Origin: Mytilus edulis
Taxonomy: Eukaryota > Mollusca > Bivalvia > Mytilida > Mytilidae
Length of the DNA: 64,000 nucleotides
Assembly (NCBI RefSeq): GCF_963676685.1
Contig: NC_092345.1
Span: 50,713,527-50,777,526 of the forward strand
Direction: 5' to 3'
Shown here: positions 21,428-36,800 of the stretch, piece by piece
Position numbering within the stretch: the first letter of the stretch is position 1
Layout of the letters: every line of letters begins with the position of its first letter
Made by a program: the position numbers and the translations under genes
The notes under the pieces: generated by a model
Database searches by the model: none
What the model was told of the DNA's origin: nothing
What the model saw: the letters and a program-made list of their open reading frames with translations, nothing else

Positions 21428-21763
21428 AAAACAGACATAGAAACATCGAATTATAAGAGTCGACTTTCTATTTTATCTGTAATTATGTTTATATCGCTTA
21501 AAATCAACTCGATAGTTAATTAGATGGCGTCTAGACTGAAATACACACGAAACGAAGCTACATATTCTCAAGCCTGTTACCTGTAAATTGTTTATTTGAG
21601 ACATGTTATAATTTGTTATATGTTTGACATGGTTATAAATCAAATATGAGAATTTCAGTCAAATCGATGAACATGAATATGGCATCTAGTGCCCCTTTAA
21701 TACTTGTTCATAAGTTTTATTTCCTTTGATATTCTTATTAGAAAGTGTTATTTTTCTTTGTAG

Positions 21764-21810
21764 ATCAAATTGAGCCACTTGTAGCAAACTGCAATGAGTA
21801 ACTTAGAGAG
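21764..21810 (+). CDS. PLA2G4: cPLA2 exon 1 (first coding exon, with 5'UTR)
   Basis: Acceptor TTTCTTTGTAG precedes; the first 30 nt are 5'UTR. ATG at 21,794 gives MSNLE plus two bases; the donor is GTAAGT at 21,811. The following intron is 4.7 kb. The MSNLERSFDPFQVFE start resembles the vertebrate N terminus in length and character. Confidence 0.85.
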
Positions 21811-24800
21811 GTAAGTCTATGAATTAACTATCAAGAACATTTATGCGTTATCAGAATAATCTAAGGTATATAGGTTTTACTTATTTGGGTACAAGAAGCA
21901 GGGAAAATGCTTTGAGCTAAATGTGTGACAATTTGATCCAAAAACAGAACTGGAAATATCTAATAATATTCATTTATTGGGTTACGGTCATTAATCTTTT
22001 GTTTCGATTAATTTTTGACATAGGCGAAGAAAAAAAGGGTAGGTCGTTTGCATTTTCGAATTTTTTTTGTGTATTTTTTTTCATTTTGTATGGTTGTTTT
22101 GTGTGTGTTTGTGTGTGTGTGTGGGGGTGGTTTAAAAAAAACATGTGTTACTTTTGGTTGGTCCTTAATTTTTTTTTTCAGGTTCTGTAGAATCAGATTT
22201 TAATTCCATCTTTCTATAAATTTCCATCATTTTATTATAATAACAGTCAAGGGTTCTGGGAGAAGGGTGTTACTTTGACAATTCCATATATTTATAAACG
22301 TTAATTAAATATAATACACAGAAAAGGGACGCAAATTTAATGGGTGAAAATAATCATTATTTTGCATGTCAGAAACGGATCGAAATTTTCAATTTTTACC
22401 TATGACAATAAAAGCCAAGGAGGAAGGATTAAACAAAATAATAGGATTAAAAAGATATCGAAAACGCAGTTTTTTCTCCCGCGTTATTCTGAAAACAGAT
22501 AATTATGTATTGTTAAAATAATGCAGCATCATACTCATGCAAAGTGTACACTGAGATAGTGAATGATTCCTAATGAGAAATTAGCAATTGTAGACCATAG
22601 GATGATTATGTTATCAACAAGATATCACTAACTGACTTCTTCAATGAACAATATCGATATCGTATAATTAGATACAGGAAATCCTTGGCATGAAAAATGA
22701 AACAATTTTAAAAGAGAAAGCAAACTACCTGATTTATACTAAAAAAATAAACGAACATCATGTATTCCATTATGCAACCAACGACAACCACTGAGATTTG
22801 GGACAGGCACATACAGAGTGTTGCTTGTGAGCTGTTAAATCCCGTATTTTGGACAGTCGATTTAAAGCACTACATTTAAAAGTTGGAATTATCAGATCGA
22901 CACTAAAAACACATATACCTAAAAATAAAAAAAAAAATTAAAAAAAAACCAAAAAGAACACAAGGTACTGATCTAAGAGGACTCGCAGTTATTGAAGACA
23001 AGTTCAAATCCAATAGCAACTAATGAATAAATAATGTTTTCCCAGACAGGCTTATTACAAGCCAGCAAAGTTTCGGTAAGGAAAGACTATACAGTATATG
23101 TAATAATTATTTATAAGGGATCAAACCTAAACCTGTAGCATACTTTTCATTATCGCACAAGTGCATTCGCTTCTAGCATAGTAGCCAGTATGCAATGAAT
23201 ATACTGTATGTAGATAACCCCTTTAAAATATTTTTTTTAAATGTGAAGTTATAGGTAATTTCACCCTGCTTTTCGACACCTTTAATGCTACCGTTTTCTC
23301 GGTATTTATAAAATTTAAAAAAAGGTTGTTTTAACAAAGTTAATATATATTTATTTGTTTGGACTATAAAACTAGGTGTTCGGACGGTTTTAAAGATATA
23401 TAAAGTCAAAAAAGAATGAAAAAATTAAAAACAACTGCTTATCAAAATAAATCTTAGTATGTTTCTCATGACAAACAATGTCCTTATGTTGTACTGTTAT
23501 ACCACTGTCCCTAATGAGGAGGAGGGTTGGGATCCCACTAAAATGTTTAACCCCACCCACATTATGTATGTATGTGCCTGTCCCAAGTCAGGAGCCTGTA
23601 ATTCAGTGGCTGTCGTTTGTTTAAGTGTTACATATTTGTTTTTCGTTCATTTTTTTTTATAAATATTAAGGCCGTTAGTTTTCTCGTTTGAATTGTTTTA
23701 CATTGTCATTTCGGGGCCTTTTATAACTGACTATGCGGTATGGGCTTTGCTCATAGTTGAAGGCCGTACGGTTATCTACAATTGTTAGTTTCTGTGTCAT
23801 TTTTGGTCTCTTGTTGAGAGTTGACCCATTGGCAATCATACCACATCTTCTTTTTTATAATGACATAGGACCATAATTATTTTCAAAATTGTATGATTGT
23901 TTTGTATAAATTTTTTTCCCCGGATATACTCTTATATATATGACCTTAATTATGTGGCATGTTGGGTTCTGAGACCAGGAAGAGTTTTCTATGTTGCCTA
24001 CAGCACTACATCATCCACTGTATGTTGCATACAGCGTTCACTTAAAAAGTTGATTAGAGGTTGTTAACGAAGAACCTTGTTGCAATATTTTTATGTGTTA
24101 TTAGGATAGGGATAAAAATTCGGTATATATCAATTTAGTTTTAAATGGTTGTTGTGGTTGTATAAATTTCTTTTTTGTCCGCAAACCTATCTTGCTGCTT
24201 TTTGATTTGTGATGTACGTGCATTATACTCTGGATTCCGAATGTTTATACGTCTACCTTTTTAGTTATAAATACTTATTTAGATGTTACATCTGTACAAA
24301 TATATGATACAATTTAGATACAACTTCACAAAAGGTGTAAGTGAGGAAGCATATTGTAAGTGGTAATTAAAAAGTCAAAAATAAACAAACAACACCATGG
24401 CGAAAAGAAGGAAAACGAAAAGGAAAACAACAATCTACACAGCACTATCCAGAAAACCCAATATTGAGTAGCATGAGTCTTGTCATTGACCAAAAGATCT
24501 CAGATGCACAAACAGTTTTGTCCTTCCCCATCAGTGTTATCTACCACTTAAATCAATATAATAGAGTTCCTGTAGATGTTTAGGGTAAAATAAGTGCTGC
24601 ATATAATCTTAAAATCATTTTGCCTTTCAGTTTTGGCAGACTTCGTCTGCAAAATTACAGGTAAAACACAAACGCAATATGTTTACTTGCCACAATTTTT
24701 TCAGTTTTTGTTTTATCAGTTGCTGTGGCAATTTATCAAATCAATTGTTTGATTAATGTGTTACATTACATTCTTTTAATTTGCTTAAGGTAGTCGCCTT

Positions 24801-27800
24801 TTTATTAGATATATAACTACACACGCATAATATACCATTAAGCACGCGCAGTCTGTTGTATACATATTCATACCTAAAATTGAATTAATATTATTGACAT
24901 GTAAATCAACTGAGCGGATTCTCAATACCCCCCAAAAAAACATACAATGATCATACTACTCTCATATTTGAAAATCCTCTATTGTTTATCCATTTAAAAC
25001 AAACACATGTTTATTACAATATTGGAATATCAAAAAGTTGTACCATGAGTTCAGGCCTGCAGTTCTAAGTTTTCCAAAACGGATATCTCTTATTCAAAGT
25101 TTGGCAAATTACTTCTCAAAAGTCAATTCACAAAAATACCGAACTCCGAGGAAAATTCTAAACGGAAAGTCTTTAATAAAAAATTAGAAACTCAAACACA
25201 TCAAACGAATGGATAACATTAGTCATATTCCTGACTTGGTAACAAACATGTTAAATTGTCCCTCTCATTGAGCAGATAAGTTTACAAGCTTATGATTGGT
25301 GTACATTTTAATACTCCTTCCCTCTGTGATTGTGATTATTGGCAAATGAAAAAAAAAAATAAAAATGCCAAATTTTTAATGTTTATTCAGAAAAGGGGGA
25401 AGTCCATAAACCCTGACAAATTCAAATGTTTGGCTATATCAAGTAACCATGGTAACGGAACGAATGGAAAATCACTGTCACTGATCAGTATTATGCAGAC
25501 GAAACGCGCGTCTGGCATATTAAATTATAATCCTGGTACCGTTGATTACTTTTGACATTTCTACTGGTACTGGAATTTTCTTTGGAAAATGCCGAACATA
25601 ATCAAACCTGGTTTCATAGCTAGCTTAATCTCCAACTTGTATGACAGATGGACAGTTTATGCATTATAAATATATAACATCAAAATTTAAGCAGAATTAC
25701 ACATCTTTTAAAACAGTAGCAGTTTTAATTTCAACTCCTTTTGTATTCATATCTCATATCCGCATGATAATATTATATATCTTTTTAACTGTTCATTTGC
25801 AAATAGACAACTACACATTAATAGTAATTTTATAATTTGTATACACTTTTAGTTTTGATTTTTCAAGAGAAAGATCACTTTGCTAACTGTTGTTCTAACC
25901 TTTGCTTCCTAAGTATGATATTTTTATGATTTGTATGACATGTAATATTATAACGTATTGCATGGCGTGTATAAATTGTATTTGTATTTGTCAAATTTGA
26001 TTTTAGATTAATTTTCACCTGTTCACCGGTTAATAAATGGCAAATATAGTGTATTTCTTATCATGATCTCCTTATAGCAGTATTTATTTAATAACATCTA
26101 CACCAGTAAAAAAAAAAAAGGGAATGTTGTAGTGCACAAAATCAATGTCCATTTACCTTTTTACCTTATTTACATTTTTACTTCCTCCGGTTTTTATATT
26201 TTACAGAAATGTAAAATTTGCTGCTGATCATTAAAATCAATTGTGAATTATTAGAGATATTTTCTTACATATAGCCATATCAATGACAATTTCTTTATAT
26301 TATTATTGTATGACTATATCTAATTGTATGTCTTTAATTCCAGCTTCGATCCTTTTTATTAGGCTTCATTTACATTTTAACTTCCTCTGGATTTTGCATT
26401 TTACAGAAATGTAGACTATGCTGTTGAGAATTAGAATTAATTGTGATACTTTCCTAACATATAGCCATATATATGACAATTTCTATAATTATTTTGTTAC
26501 TATATCTGATTTTTTATCTTTTATTCCAGCTTCGACCCTTTTCAGGTTTTTGAGGTGAGTACTGAGAATAGATTTATTATTGACTATTATAGTTTAAGCC
26601 AAAACACAATCAATTATATTGTTTAAATTTTCGTATATTCTTTATTGTATTAAATTCATACTAATCAGGTATATATTTAATAAAGCATTGCAAAAATATA
26701 TTAGTTAGATCAATTCAAAATTATTCCTTTCCACTTGGCTTATTGACAGCCTAAAATAGTTAAAATAGATTCGCTCCTTTATTTATGTTCAAAATCTGTT
26801 CAAGACGTTTACACTGTAACTTATAAAACCAACAACGGTAAGAGATTGTAGAAAACTATTTAATAATTTGAATGTAAATCTTGCTATCATACTTCTATCA
26901 TTAAAAGTTTTTTCAATGACAGATACATAAATAAACTCATCAAAAATACCAGGACATAATTTTGTATATACGCCAGACGTGCGTTTCGTCTACAAAAGAC
27001 TCATCAGTGACGCTCGAATTCAAAACAGTTAAAAAGGCCAAATAAAGGACGAAGTAAACCAGTGCAATTACAAATCTGAATTGGTTGAATAAAAATAACC
27101 TTCGAAAAGTAACTCCCAAAGCAAGGTCATGTGCAATAACTGGTGCATGTAAATGGTATATGTCAGCATATTTTCGATTCTTTTGTCCTTATTTAAAAAA
27201 AAGTAAACAAAATATTTCTCAGTTAGTTAATTATTCAATTGATTTACATTTTATTGGTAAATTTTATATGACCTATTCGACAGCACACTTCTAAAAAGTA
27301 ATTTGTGCATTCCTTGTTTTATAGGTATCCCACTATCCATGTACAATACTATATATCAAAGTGGTGCGAGGATACAATATAACGAAAGGATGGGCTGCAG
27401 ATCTAAGTAAGTTGTAGTTATAGAAGAAACAGCATATCACTGAAAATACATTTACGATTTCTTATTTTTTTATATGACATTCATTGACTTTTTTTCTTTA
27501 AACGTAGGGTCTGTTTCTGTTTTATGTGTTTTAAGTCTTACCTTTATCATATGTATGTCGGTTAAAAACGCTTATGCTGTATTGTTATAATTATGTATAC
27601 TCGACTTTCAATGCGGTATGAGTACCAATGAGACAAATCTCCATTCAAGTTACAATTAATAAAAGCTTACCATTATAGGTCAAAGTACGGTCTTGAACAC
27701 GAGGCCCTGTCTTTGTCTAAAAACACTAAAAGTATACAAATCAACATGACACTCTAATACACGAGGTGTTACAAACAATACCGTTCAAATGTTAACCATT

Positions 27801-30800
27801 TATTAGCAACTGGCATATTTAATATTAATTTTCTCGAAAGTAAAATAAACAAATTTTGAGTATTAAAACTTAGGTAATGCAGTTACTGTAAGAAACTATT
27901 GCCTCATATTTTATTCTTTAGGTTATATGAAGTACGTTTTGCTATATATTTTGATACAGCTCGTCAATAAATCAAAACCGGAACATACCTCTCAAAATGG
28001 TGGCAATATATATGAATGTATTTTTGCATTCTTGAAATTTTAATGCCATTTTTCACTGTTATTGAGTAAGTTAGCTAATTATAAAATATACATTATATTT
28101 TAGCATCCCATTATTCTTTAATTTTGCAACATCTCTTTTCTTTATGTCATTTTTGCCCAATATTATTTTTATTCTGTAAATCCTGTATGGTTTTGCTTCT
28201 GTTTACAAAAAGTAAAAAGTACTGAACATTTATGCAAACAATTTAATAGACCTTCAAATATTGAACTGTTTTATTTTACAGTGGATACACCAGATCCGTT
28301 CGTATCGTTATATATCAAGACATCTCCAAACTGTTTGCAGAAGACCAAGACTGTAGATAACGAAGTGAATCCAGTATGGGATGAAACATTTCAATTCTAC
28401 CTTGATCCTAGAGATAACAATGAGCTTGGTACAGTCATTTGCTTTTTAAGATACATAAACTTGTGTCATACCTATCAGTAATGTCATTCAATAAAACAAA
28501 GTACTTATCTAACTACCTACAACAATCATCTTTGGATATACATAACTGCAGTTACGAAGATCATACCCCAGAGAACAATTATTCAGATCAATCCTGTATT
28601 ACATGAAAGATTATCATTTAATCAAGTTATGACTATTAAACAGCGGTATACTACTGTTGCTTTTATACCATATGAACCACAAAAGCTTATATTTAATGAA
28701 AGAGATTAAAACAAAATGTATATCATGTAGATAGCTTAAATCAAAAATAGACTATGAACACCTTGACAATTGAAATAAAAATGATTCACCTTAAAAAGTT
28801 TTATTGCGAATTTGCATACCACTTGATTTTTTTTTTCATATTGATAAGAATAGATTACAATATCAAAAATACTGAACTCCGATGAAAATTCAAAACGGAA
28901 TGTCCGTAGCCAAATGACAAAAGGTCCTCTAAATCCTGTAATAAATTAAGGGTATTATGTTCAAAATCTTCATTCATAACTAGTAAAGTCCATAACAGTC
29001 GTTTGTTCTGTCACGCTGAAACCTTATGACAAATAAATATGGTCTCCAATTTGTTTAAATTTAACTTGTCGTGGCCACACAAAGCATTGTACGATTCTGA
29101 TTCACCAACTTTACTTCTCTCTGCAACTTCATGATACATTATTTAATTTTTTGACATTATATGAAAACAACTATCTTAAACTAGGTATATGAGAAGTAAT
29201 ATTCGTTCAGGCATGTATAGTAACATTTGTCATATGAGCTTTTCGGGCACCTAAGAATCCCAAGTTAATTTATTAGTAGATGTCAAGGTCAGTTATATGA
29301 TGTCACTTGTGAACTGCTTTTCTTTTTCTCAATTTCAGAAATTACCTTGATTGATGCTAACTATACCATAGACGAAACTATTGGTATGTGTATCATAAGT
29401 TTGAAGGATTTACCATATGCAGAGAAAGAAACAAAAACTTTACAATTCAATAAGGTACTGTTACCTCATATGTATATACAATTGTTATCGATATTTAAAT
29501 TCAAAAATAGGTAATGGCTTTTTTCGATGAAAAATAAAAATAATAAAAATACTGAACTCCAAGGAAAATTCAAAACGTCAAGTCTATTAACAAACGGCAC
29601 AATCCAAAGCTCAGACACATCAAACGAATAGAAAAAAACCTGTCATGTTCTGGATTTGGACAGATATTTCCTTATGTAGAGATTTGTTGGATTAAACTTG
29701 GTTTTATAGGTTGCTTAGCCTATTAACTGTATGACAGTCACATATAATTCCATTATATTGACAACAATGTGTGAGCAAAAAGAACAGACATAATAGGTAA
29801 AAATGTCAAAAATAGGGGTACATCAATCAACATTGTGTTATTATCACAATCATTATAAAAAAAGAACTATGTCAACAAAGGAAAACAAAAAGGTATGTAG
29901 ACACTCCACTAACAAAGCACATTGTCATAAAATAAAGACAAAAATACAATCGATACAAAGACAATTAAAAAAAACCCACTATAACACGTAATTAAGATGA
30001 TAAACAACGTCAGTACATAGAATCTATATTCTAGAGACAAACATGTATTATTTGTGAATTTTATAATATACTTGTAGATTATCGTTGATCATCTGAACGA
30101 AATTGATTTTCCCGCTTGAACCGAGACGGCGAAAGCGAGAAAAGCAATCGAGTTGAGATGACCATTGATAATCTATTTATCGCTATTTTACTTATGCCGA
30201 CATTGTCAATTTAATGTCAATTTCATTATCAACGCCACGTGCTCCCATAGTTTCTATCGATAATGTTAATATCACTCGACTCCGTTTTCATATCACTCGA
30301 ATTCGCTGAGAAAGAAAATTATCAGACAGTAAGATCAAAGGAAAATTTTGTTAAATAGCGATAATAATGGCAACAGAAGTTTACCGATGTTCAAAATTCT
30401 ATTAAGAAGATATAAAGAAAGGTGGATAGCAAAAAATTGTCGGAATCGCAGGGCTTTGAAAAGGGTCGAGACCAAGTCTTTCTTTATGTAAACAGCATCC
30501 GCCTTGCGAATCCACACTCAGTCAATATATAACCATCAGGAATTAGACATTATTGGTAACTTTAAAGATCAGTTGACCATTCTGGTTTTTTAAAGACCTT
30601 AGATTGCAAAAAAACATGTCGCAGTTTAGTGATGGTGTCAATTTCCAATGCATCATACATCTGATTGGATATTTTTTGTGTAAGGAGTAAACTCCTTCTA
30701 ACGATGTTCGCATAGAGTTAAAATGCACGACTGTTAAGTATACATTTTACGTTGTATATGTAAACTCTTTCATTGGTGCGGATGATAGTTTATCGTTCTT

Positions 30801-33800
30801 ACTACCGCTAGGTAGATACCTCTGTTGGTGGACTACATGCCCAAAATCAGTATTTTTATACAGGCATGAAAACGGACTGTTTTATTGAGATTCAATATCC
30901 TAATCTTAATCAAAATAAAATAGAAAAGATTTTCAATTATAGTTAAACGTGCCATTAAGTTTTAATACATAAGAATTTCAATTTCTACCTGTGAATATTG
31001 GAATTCCAATTTGTACTAAGAGGATTCTGGATCCACCAAACAATTTGTACTGTTACGTCGATAAGGGGAACTGTTCATTCTTGGGAAAGATCAATATGTA
31101 TTCCTACACATCATAAATAATCAACTCATCTTTTATTTATCAGGTTACCCCCATCAAATCTTTTATTCCAAACGTCATGTTAATAAAGACAACATCACCT
31201 AAGCTCACACCGGGTTATTCAATCTTTATTTTATTGAGCAGTGTTTTGTAAATAATTACATTACGGTATGAAATGTGGGAAACATCATATATACAAACGT
31301 TGAAGACAATATACAAAAAAAAGGAACATAAGTATAGCGAAAGGAAGATAAGTAACAAAGGATTTCATGAGGGATGTATTTCTCAATTTAAAATTACCTC
31401 CAAAATTTCAACCGTTTTCTTTCAGGCCATGGTGTTTTATTTCTATTCAACTTGTGATTTTCGTTTGCTTTTTGTTTTATCATCTCTCTATAAAAAACAC
31501 CAATTGTCATCTATGGACTTTAAAACTTTTATTTATTATTTACAGACTTCAGAAGTCGACATTGAGATGTGGGCAGAAACAAGGTATGATTACTAAAATT
31601 TAAATTTAGAAAAGAAACGAAATATCATGCAGGAGTGGAGGTTATCCTTGACAATTGACTTTAACCTAAAGCGCCATAACAAAAAAACAAAAAAAATATC
31701 ATCGATAAATCGACATTTGATGAATGTGATGAGCTAGAAAGTCATTTCCCTCTGAACTAGTAAATTCGAGAAGTAATACAAAGATTGAACCTTGCTTTCT
31801 TATTTCAGCGGACATCATGTTTAGGCTTGAAGAAGAATATTATAATAACATTAAGGAAATGATCGAATAAACGCATTGTATACATTGCTTGCATTTCCTA
31901 TCATGATTTTCTTGATAGAGGGTTACTGCTTACAAGGAAGCTATTAAACCAAGAGTTCCAAATGGTGAAGTTGAAATCATCCCTTCGTAAATTTTACGGA
32001 CGCCATCACGAGTTGGTTGACCGTTATGGAATAACCGTTTCACAAATGATATCGGATATGTTCCTTACGTCGTAACTACAATCCCCTTTCCTTTCATGCA
32101 TGTGACCTACCGAATTAGACTATTTACCGGATTTGTAATCACATAAGCAACACGACGGGTGCCACATGTGGAGCAGGATCTGCTTACCCTTCCGGAGCAC
32201 CTGAGATCACCCTTAGTGTTTGGTGGGGTTCGTGTTGTTTATTCTTTGGTTTTCTATGTTGTGTCATGTGTATTGTTGTTTTTCTGTTTTTCTGTTTGTC
32301 TTTTTCATTTTTAGCCATGGCGTTGTCAGTTTGTTTTAGATTTATGAGTTTGATTGTCCCTTTGGTATCTTTCGTCCCTCTTTTACTGCTGTACCAATTA
32401 GCATTAAATTTTAAGACAAAAGCAATGACAAGAAGGATGGATGATCCATTGTATAACATTATTTGATAGATAGCTAGTATTATATTACAATTTGTTTATA
32501 CCCATTGAAAAAATATTACAAAATACACTTATCATAATTACTAGGATAAACAATGTACGCCAGACGCGAGTTAAGGTATATTTATGAACGAAATAAGAGT
32601 GATGCAACTTTCATGAAAACTTCATCTTTTCACTTTTCGAGTAAAATCAATCTGACATTGACATATGACATTGAACACAGTAAACCAAACAAACTAAAAT
32701 GAAGCTAATCTGGTTATTAACGAAATTTACACTTTTTCAATTTCTCACGTTTGAAGCGCTTTTCTGTATTTACCTTCATCAGGGAAAATCAAATTTAAAC
32801 ATTTGAAAGAAGTATTTTTTTTATAATTTCACGAAATATGTATAAAAAAGTAACTTTTTACACTATGAAGGGTTATTTCTAAAGAAAATGAGTAGCAAAG
32901 AACCTTGATAGTTTTGTTGTCTATTAGTGGCATTAGTACGCATTAATTTATATTTGCAGTGTCACGCCAGATCTAAGATTCAGTCTGACGTTATGCGAAG
33001 AGGAACGAACATTTTTAGCTCAAAGAAAACGAGTAATTTTTGAGAGCATGAAAAAACAGTTGGGTTCAGATGCACCGAAATCATCGAGAGAGGTAAATAT
33101 ATTTTTTTGGGTGCGAACATATATTTTCACGAGTAATTGGCTGTTGATGTATGACTTAAAGAAATTAATTTGTTCAATTGCTTCAGTTATTTCATTCAGA
33201 ATTATCGCCTAAACAAGAATTGAACTGTAACATTCTGAATTATAAATCACTTTCTAGAATCTACTTGTTAAGCAGACCATAAATATTTAAAGTTACTGTT
33301 AATTAATGGAAATTAGACATATCATACCGGGAAAAGTTTGCTTCATTACAAATCAAACCACTCACAATTTATTTTTTAATAGAAACAGGTGGTATATTGA
33401 TTTAAAACATTAATGAGACGCTTGAAAAATTACAGGTACCGACGATTGGCGTGTTGGGATCTGGCGGTGGTTTTAGAGCAATGACAGCATATAGTGGCGT
33501 ATTTTCAGCTTTAGTTGACAGTAAAATACTAGATATGGCAACATACGTGTGTGGACTGTCAGGGTCAGCATGGTATGTTATAAATGGATAGCAAAGGCAG
33601 AAAAACCGGCATGTTTCTGATATAAAAAGTACTCTTGGAATACATAGATCACTATGAATGCATTATTATCATAAGAAAATAGAAAATGGAAACGAGGAAT
33701 GTGTCAAAGAGACAAAGAGCAGACAACAGCCCAAGGTCATCAATGTGTCATAAACACAGCGAGAAAATGTTTTGTTATGTCTCAATGTCTCACCCCCTTC

Positions 33801-36800
33801 CCCAACTATACCTCTAGCCAATGTAAAATAAACAATCACGCAGCAATAGACAGTTAAACAACTCAGCCTAAAAGAAGTCCGATTACGATGTTATAATAAG
33901 TAAAAGAAGAAACAAAGCAAAATGACAATGATACATAAATAATCAAAGGAGAAGAACATAACCCATACCAATTTTCGTGGGTTATTTAAAACTTTCAATT
34001 TTCGCTGATATTTTGTTTCTAGTTTTGCCATATTATGCATATACTGTTCGTGAGTCGTTTAACATTTAATTTCATTGTTTGCCTGTACCACCGACGGAAA
34101 CCACTAATAATATGGAATCAACAATTTTTTTATTCTATTTCTACGTAAAAAAAAAACTCCTCTGCAATTATCTTATATTTAAAAAAGAGGTATTATTGAT
34201 TGTGTTTAGTTAAATAAAACATTATTGAATACGGTGCTAGGAGAAATTCCTAATTTCAAAATCATGAAAGGCAAACCACTGCTCAAGAATTTGAGAGTCA
34301 GTTTATACGGATTGACACGAAGAAAAAAATCGGTACAAGTTTAAGAACAATCAAATCAACCCGTTTTCCATTGGTAGCTTTTTTTATTTGTATCATATCC
34401 TACAAAAGGAAAAGAACAAATTATAAGGAACTTTAAATTCTTCAAATATATACGTAAATGCAAAGTTCTTTTCAAAGGAAACATGTTTTTATTTTAAGGT
34501 ATTTATCTCAACTGTACTCAAATCCAGAATGGCCAAAGAAATCCCCAAAAGAATTACAGCCACAGTTAAAAGACAATATAGATTCTAGTCCTTTCCTGTT
34601 GCTTGGACCACGGAGCATGTATAAATATGTTAGTAATATTATAGAAAAACGACGTCAAGGTCAACCAGTCAGTTTCACTGATTTCTTTGGACACCTTGTT
34701 GGTGAAACTTTGCTACATGAGGTAAGGGTTATATATATGTTGATATACTTGATTAGACAATAACCGTGTACTCGGAAAATATTACTCAAAATACAGGTTC
34801 AATGATGATTCTTTTTTATTTAGGGAATTACAAAGATTAAACTTTATTTTTCCAACCTTATTAACGTTCTCTCTGGATATTGTCTTTTTTTTTAAATATT
34901 AGAAGTGTGTTCAATTGTTAATCTGAATTATCTTCATGTGAAATGCTATTTTCAAAAATGTGTTTGCAAATACCTACAAATGTACCATAAACTATGTTGA
35001 CATATTTTAGAGAATGAATGCCAAACTTACAGACCAGAGAGATATAATAGAAACAGGAGAGGTGCCATTTCCACTATACACATGTTTACATGTAAAGAGA
35101 CAAGTCTCTGCTATGATTTTCCATGGTGAGGTTTACATTTTTTTTTTATAAGTATAAAATGAGAAATACAAATACAAATTTGCTTAGTTGCCAAAATGTA
35201 TTTGTCCTTACGATGTTAGTTTTTTTTACTTTAATAATGACGTCAAAAACAGATTAACAAAGAGTTAATTAAAATAACTGGGTTTCAAAATAAATACAAA
35301 AACAGAAAATCGTGTAAATTTCCTTATAGTTAGATTTTTAACGTAAAGCGTGTGTTCATTAATAAAAATACAAATCTTTAAGCAAAACATAATATAGAGA
35401 TTCAACAAGATGTATCAACATTTTATTCATAGCACAAGTATTTAGTTACTTTCTATTTCTCAATCTAATGCATGGATATATCATTTCCTTGATATGTTAT
35501 TGAGAGAAGGAAACTACTCGAAACTGAGAATACTGATTTTATGTTTAGATATAGAGTGACAAATAAAAAAAATAAGATGTTTTTCTTGAATTTTGTATAA
35601 ATTCAGCATTGGTTTTTGTTAACGTTATGTAAAATGTGTTTTATTTCTTAAAAAGTTAAATAACAAAAATGACGAACGCCGAGGAAAATTCAAAACGAAA
35701 AGATCCTACTCAAATGACAAAATCAAAACAAATGGATAACAACTGAATGAATATTGATAAATATAATTTTTTTTCAGAATGGATGGAATTTTCCGCTTAT
35801 GAAATTGGTTTACCAAAATATGGAACATTTATGAAAACTGAACATTTTGGTAGTAAATATTTCATGGGACAACTAGTACGAAAACATCCAGAACCCCCAC
35901 TTCATTTCTTACAAGGTAAGAAGACACATACGCTTGTTTTTGTTGATTGCACTAGAACATACGGAACATTCACGCCAAATTAATTAACTTGCATATGTTT
36001 AATTGGTGACATAATCGTTTTTCTTGTCCTGTTCTGAAAAACGATTATGTCACCAATTAAACATATGCATATTTATTTTGACTTCGAGCTATCCATTTTT
36101 GGCTCTTAGTTCTTAATCATAAATGCAACATGATTTGGAAAGAAGCTGCAAATACCAAGTCTTCAGTCATTGTTTAACCAGACTTGAAACCAAATCCTGA
36201 CCTGAATCTCTGGACAAGCACTGTTCCATAGATCACCCTAATCGCTCTAAAACAACATTAAAAATATATGATTTTCTATTAAACATATGTAACAGCTTCT
36301 TGTTTGAAACAGCTTTACATATCAAATTCTGATTACTTAGTTTTGGTTTATTTTACTCTTATTTTTTTTTCTGGTAATGCTACTAATAAATCAGCACTTA
36401 ATAGATTGTTAAAAAATATAAGTATATTAACATATAGATACACAGATTTTTCAAAAATAAATATTTCAAGCGAACAATATAAACTCCTTGGAACTGTATT
36501 GCAAGTATAACAGACAAACTTTTTACGAATATGTTTATGCTTCAGGTATTTGGGGGAGTGCATTTTGTATTCAACTAAAACGACTCCTGAAAGATGACAA
36601 GAAAGTAATGAATGAATGTCATTCATCTTTTGATGAAAGGGAAGAAATGGGTGAGTTCATCTTTTTATATTCAAGATTCAGACAATACCTATTTGAAGAA
36701 TTTTGGAGCATTTTTTGTCTTCTCATGATTCATAAGATTATTTAAACTACAACATCACGAATATTTATGAAACTTTTAATGGTTTGATTGGATAAATTCG

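Larger units (their letters stand above)
18625..21700. mobile_element. TTAA-flanked element disrupted by LINE insertions
   Basis: Left end: TTAA then AGGGGCACTAGC (18,625). Right end: TCTAGTGCCCCT then TTAA (to 21,700). The 11- to 12-bp inverted termini within TTAA suggest a second piggyBac-type non-autonomous element. Only about 265 bp on the left and 275 bp on the right appear to belong to it; two LINE copies occupy the middle. Confidence 0.7.
21811..26171. other. cPLA2 intron 1, proximal part
   Basis: Contains a GT-rich stretch near 22,100 and family A, F and E repeats (listed separately). Open frames here show no domain. Nothing else was recognised between 22,200 and 23,470 or between 23,860 and 25,130. 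Confidence 0.6.

Noticed and set aside
35990..36069. Intron 11 hairpin as another member of the micro-hairpin class
   Set aside because: Its arms are twice as long and no 7-bp duplication flanks it.
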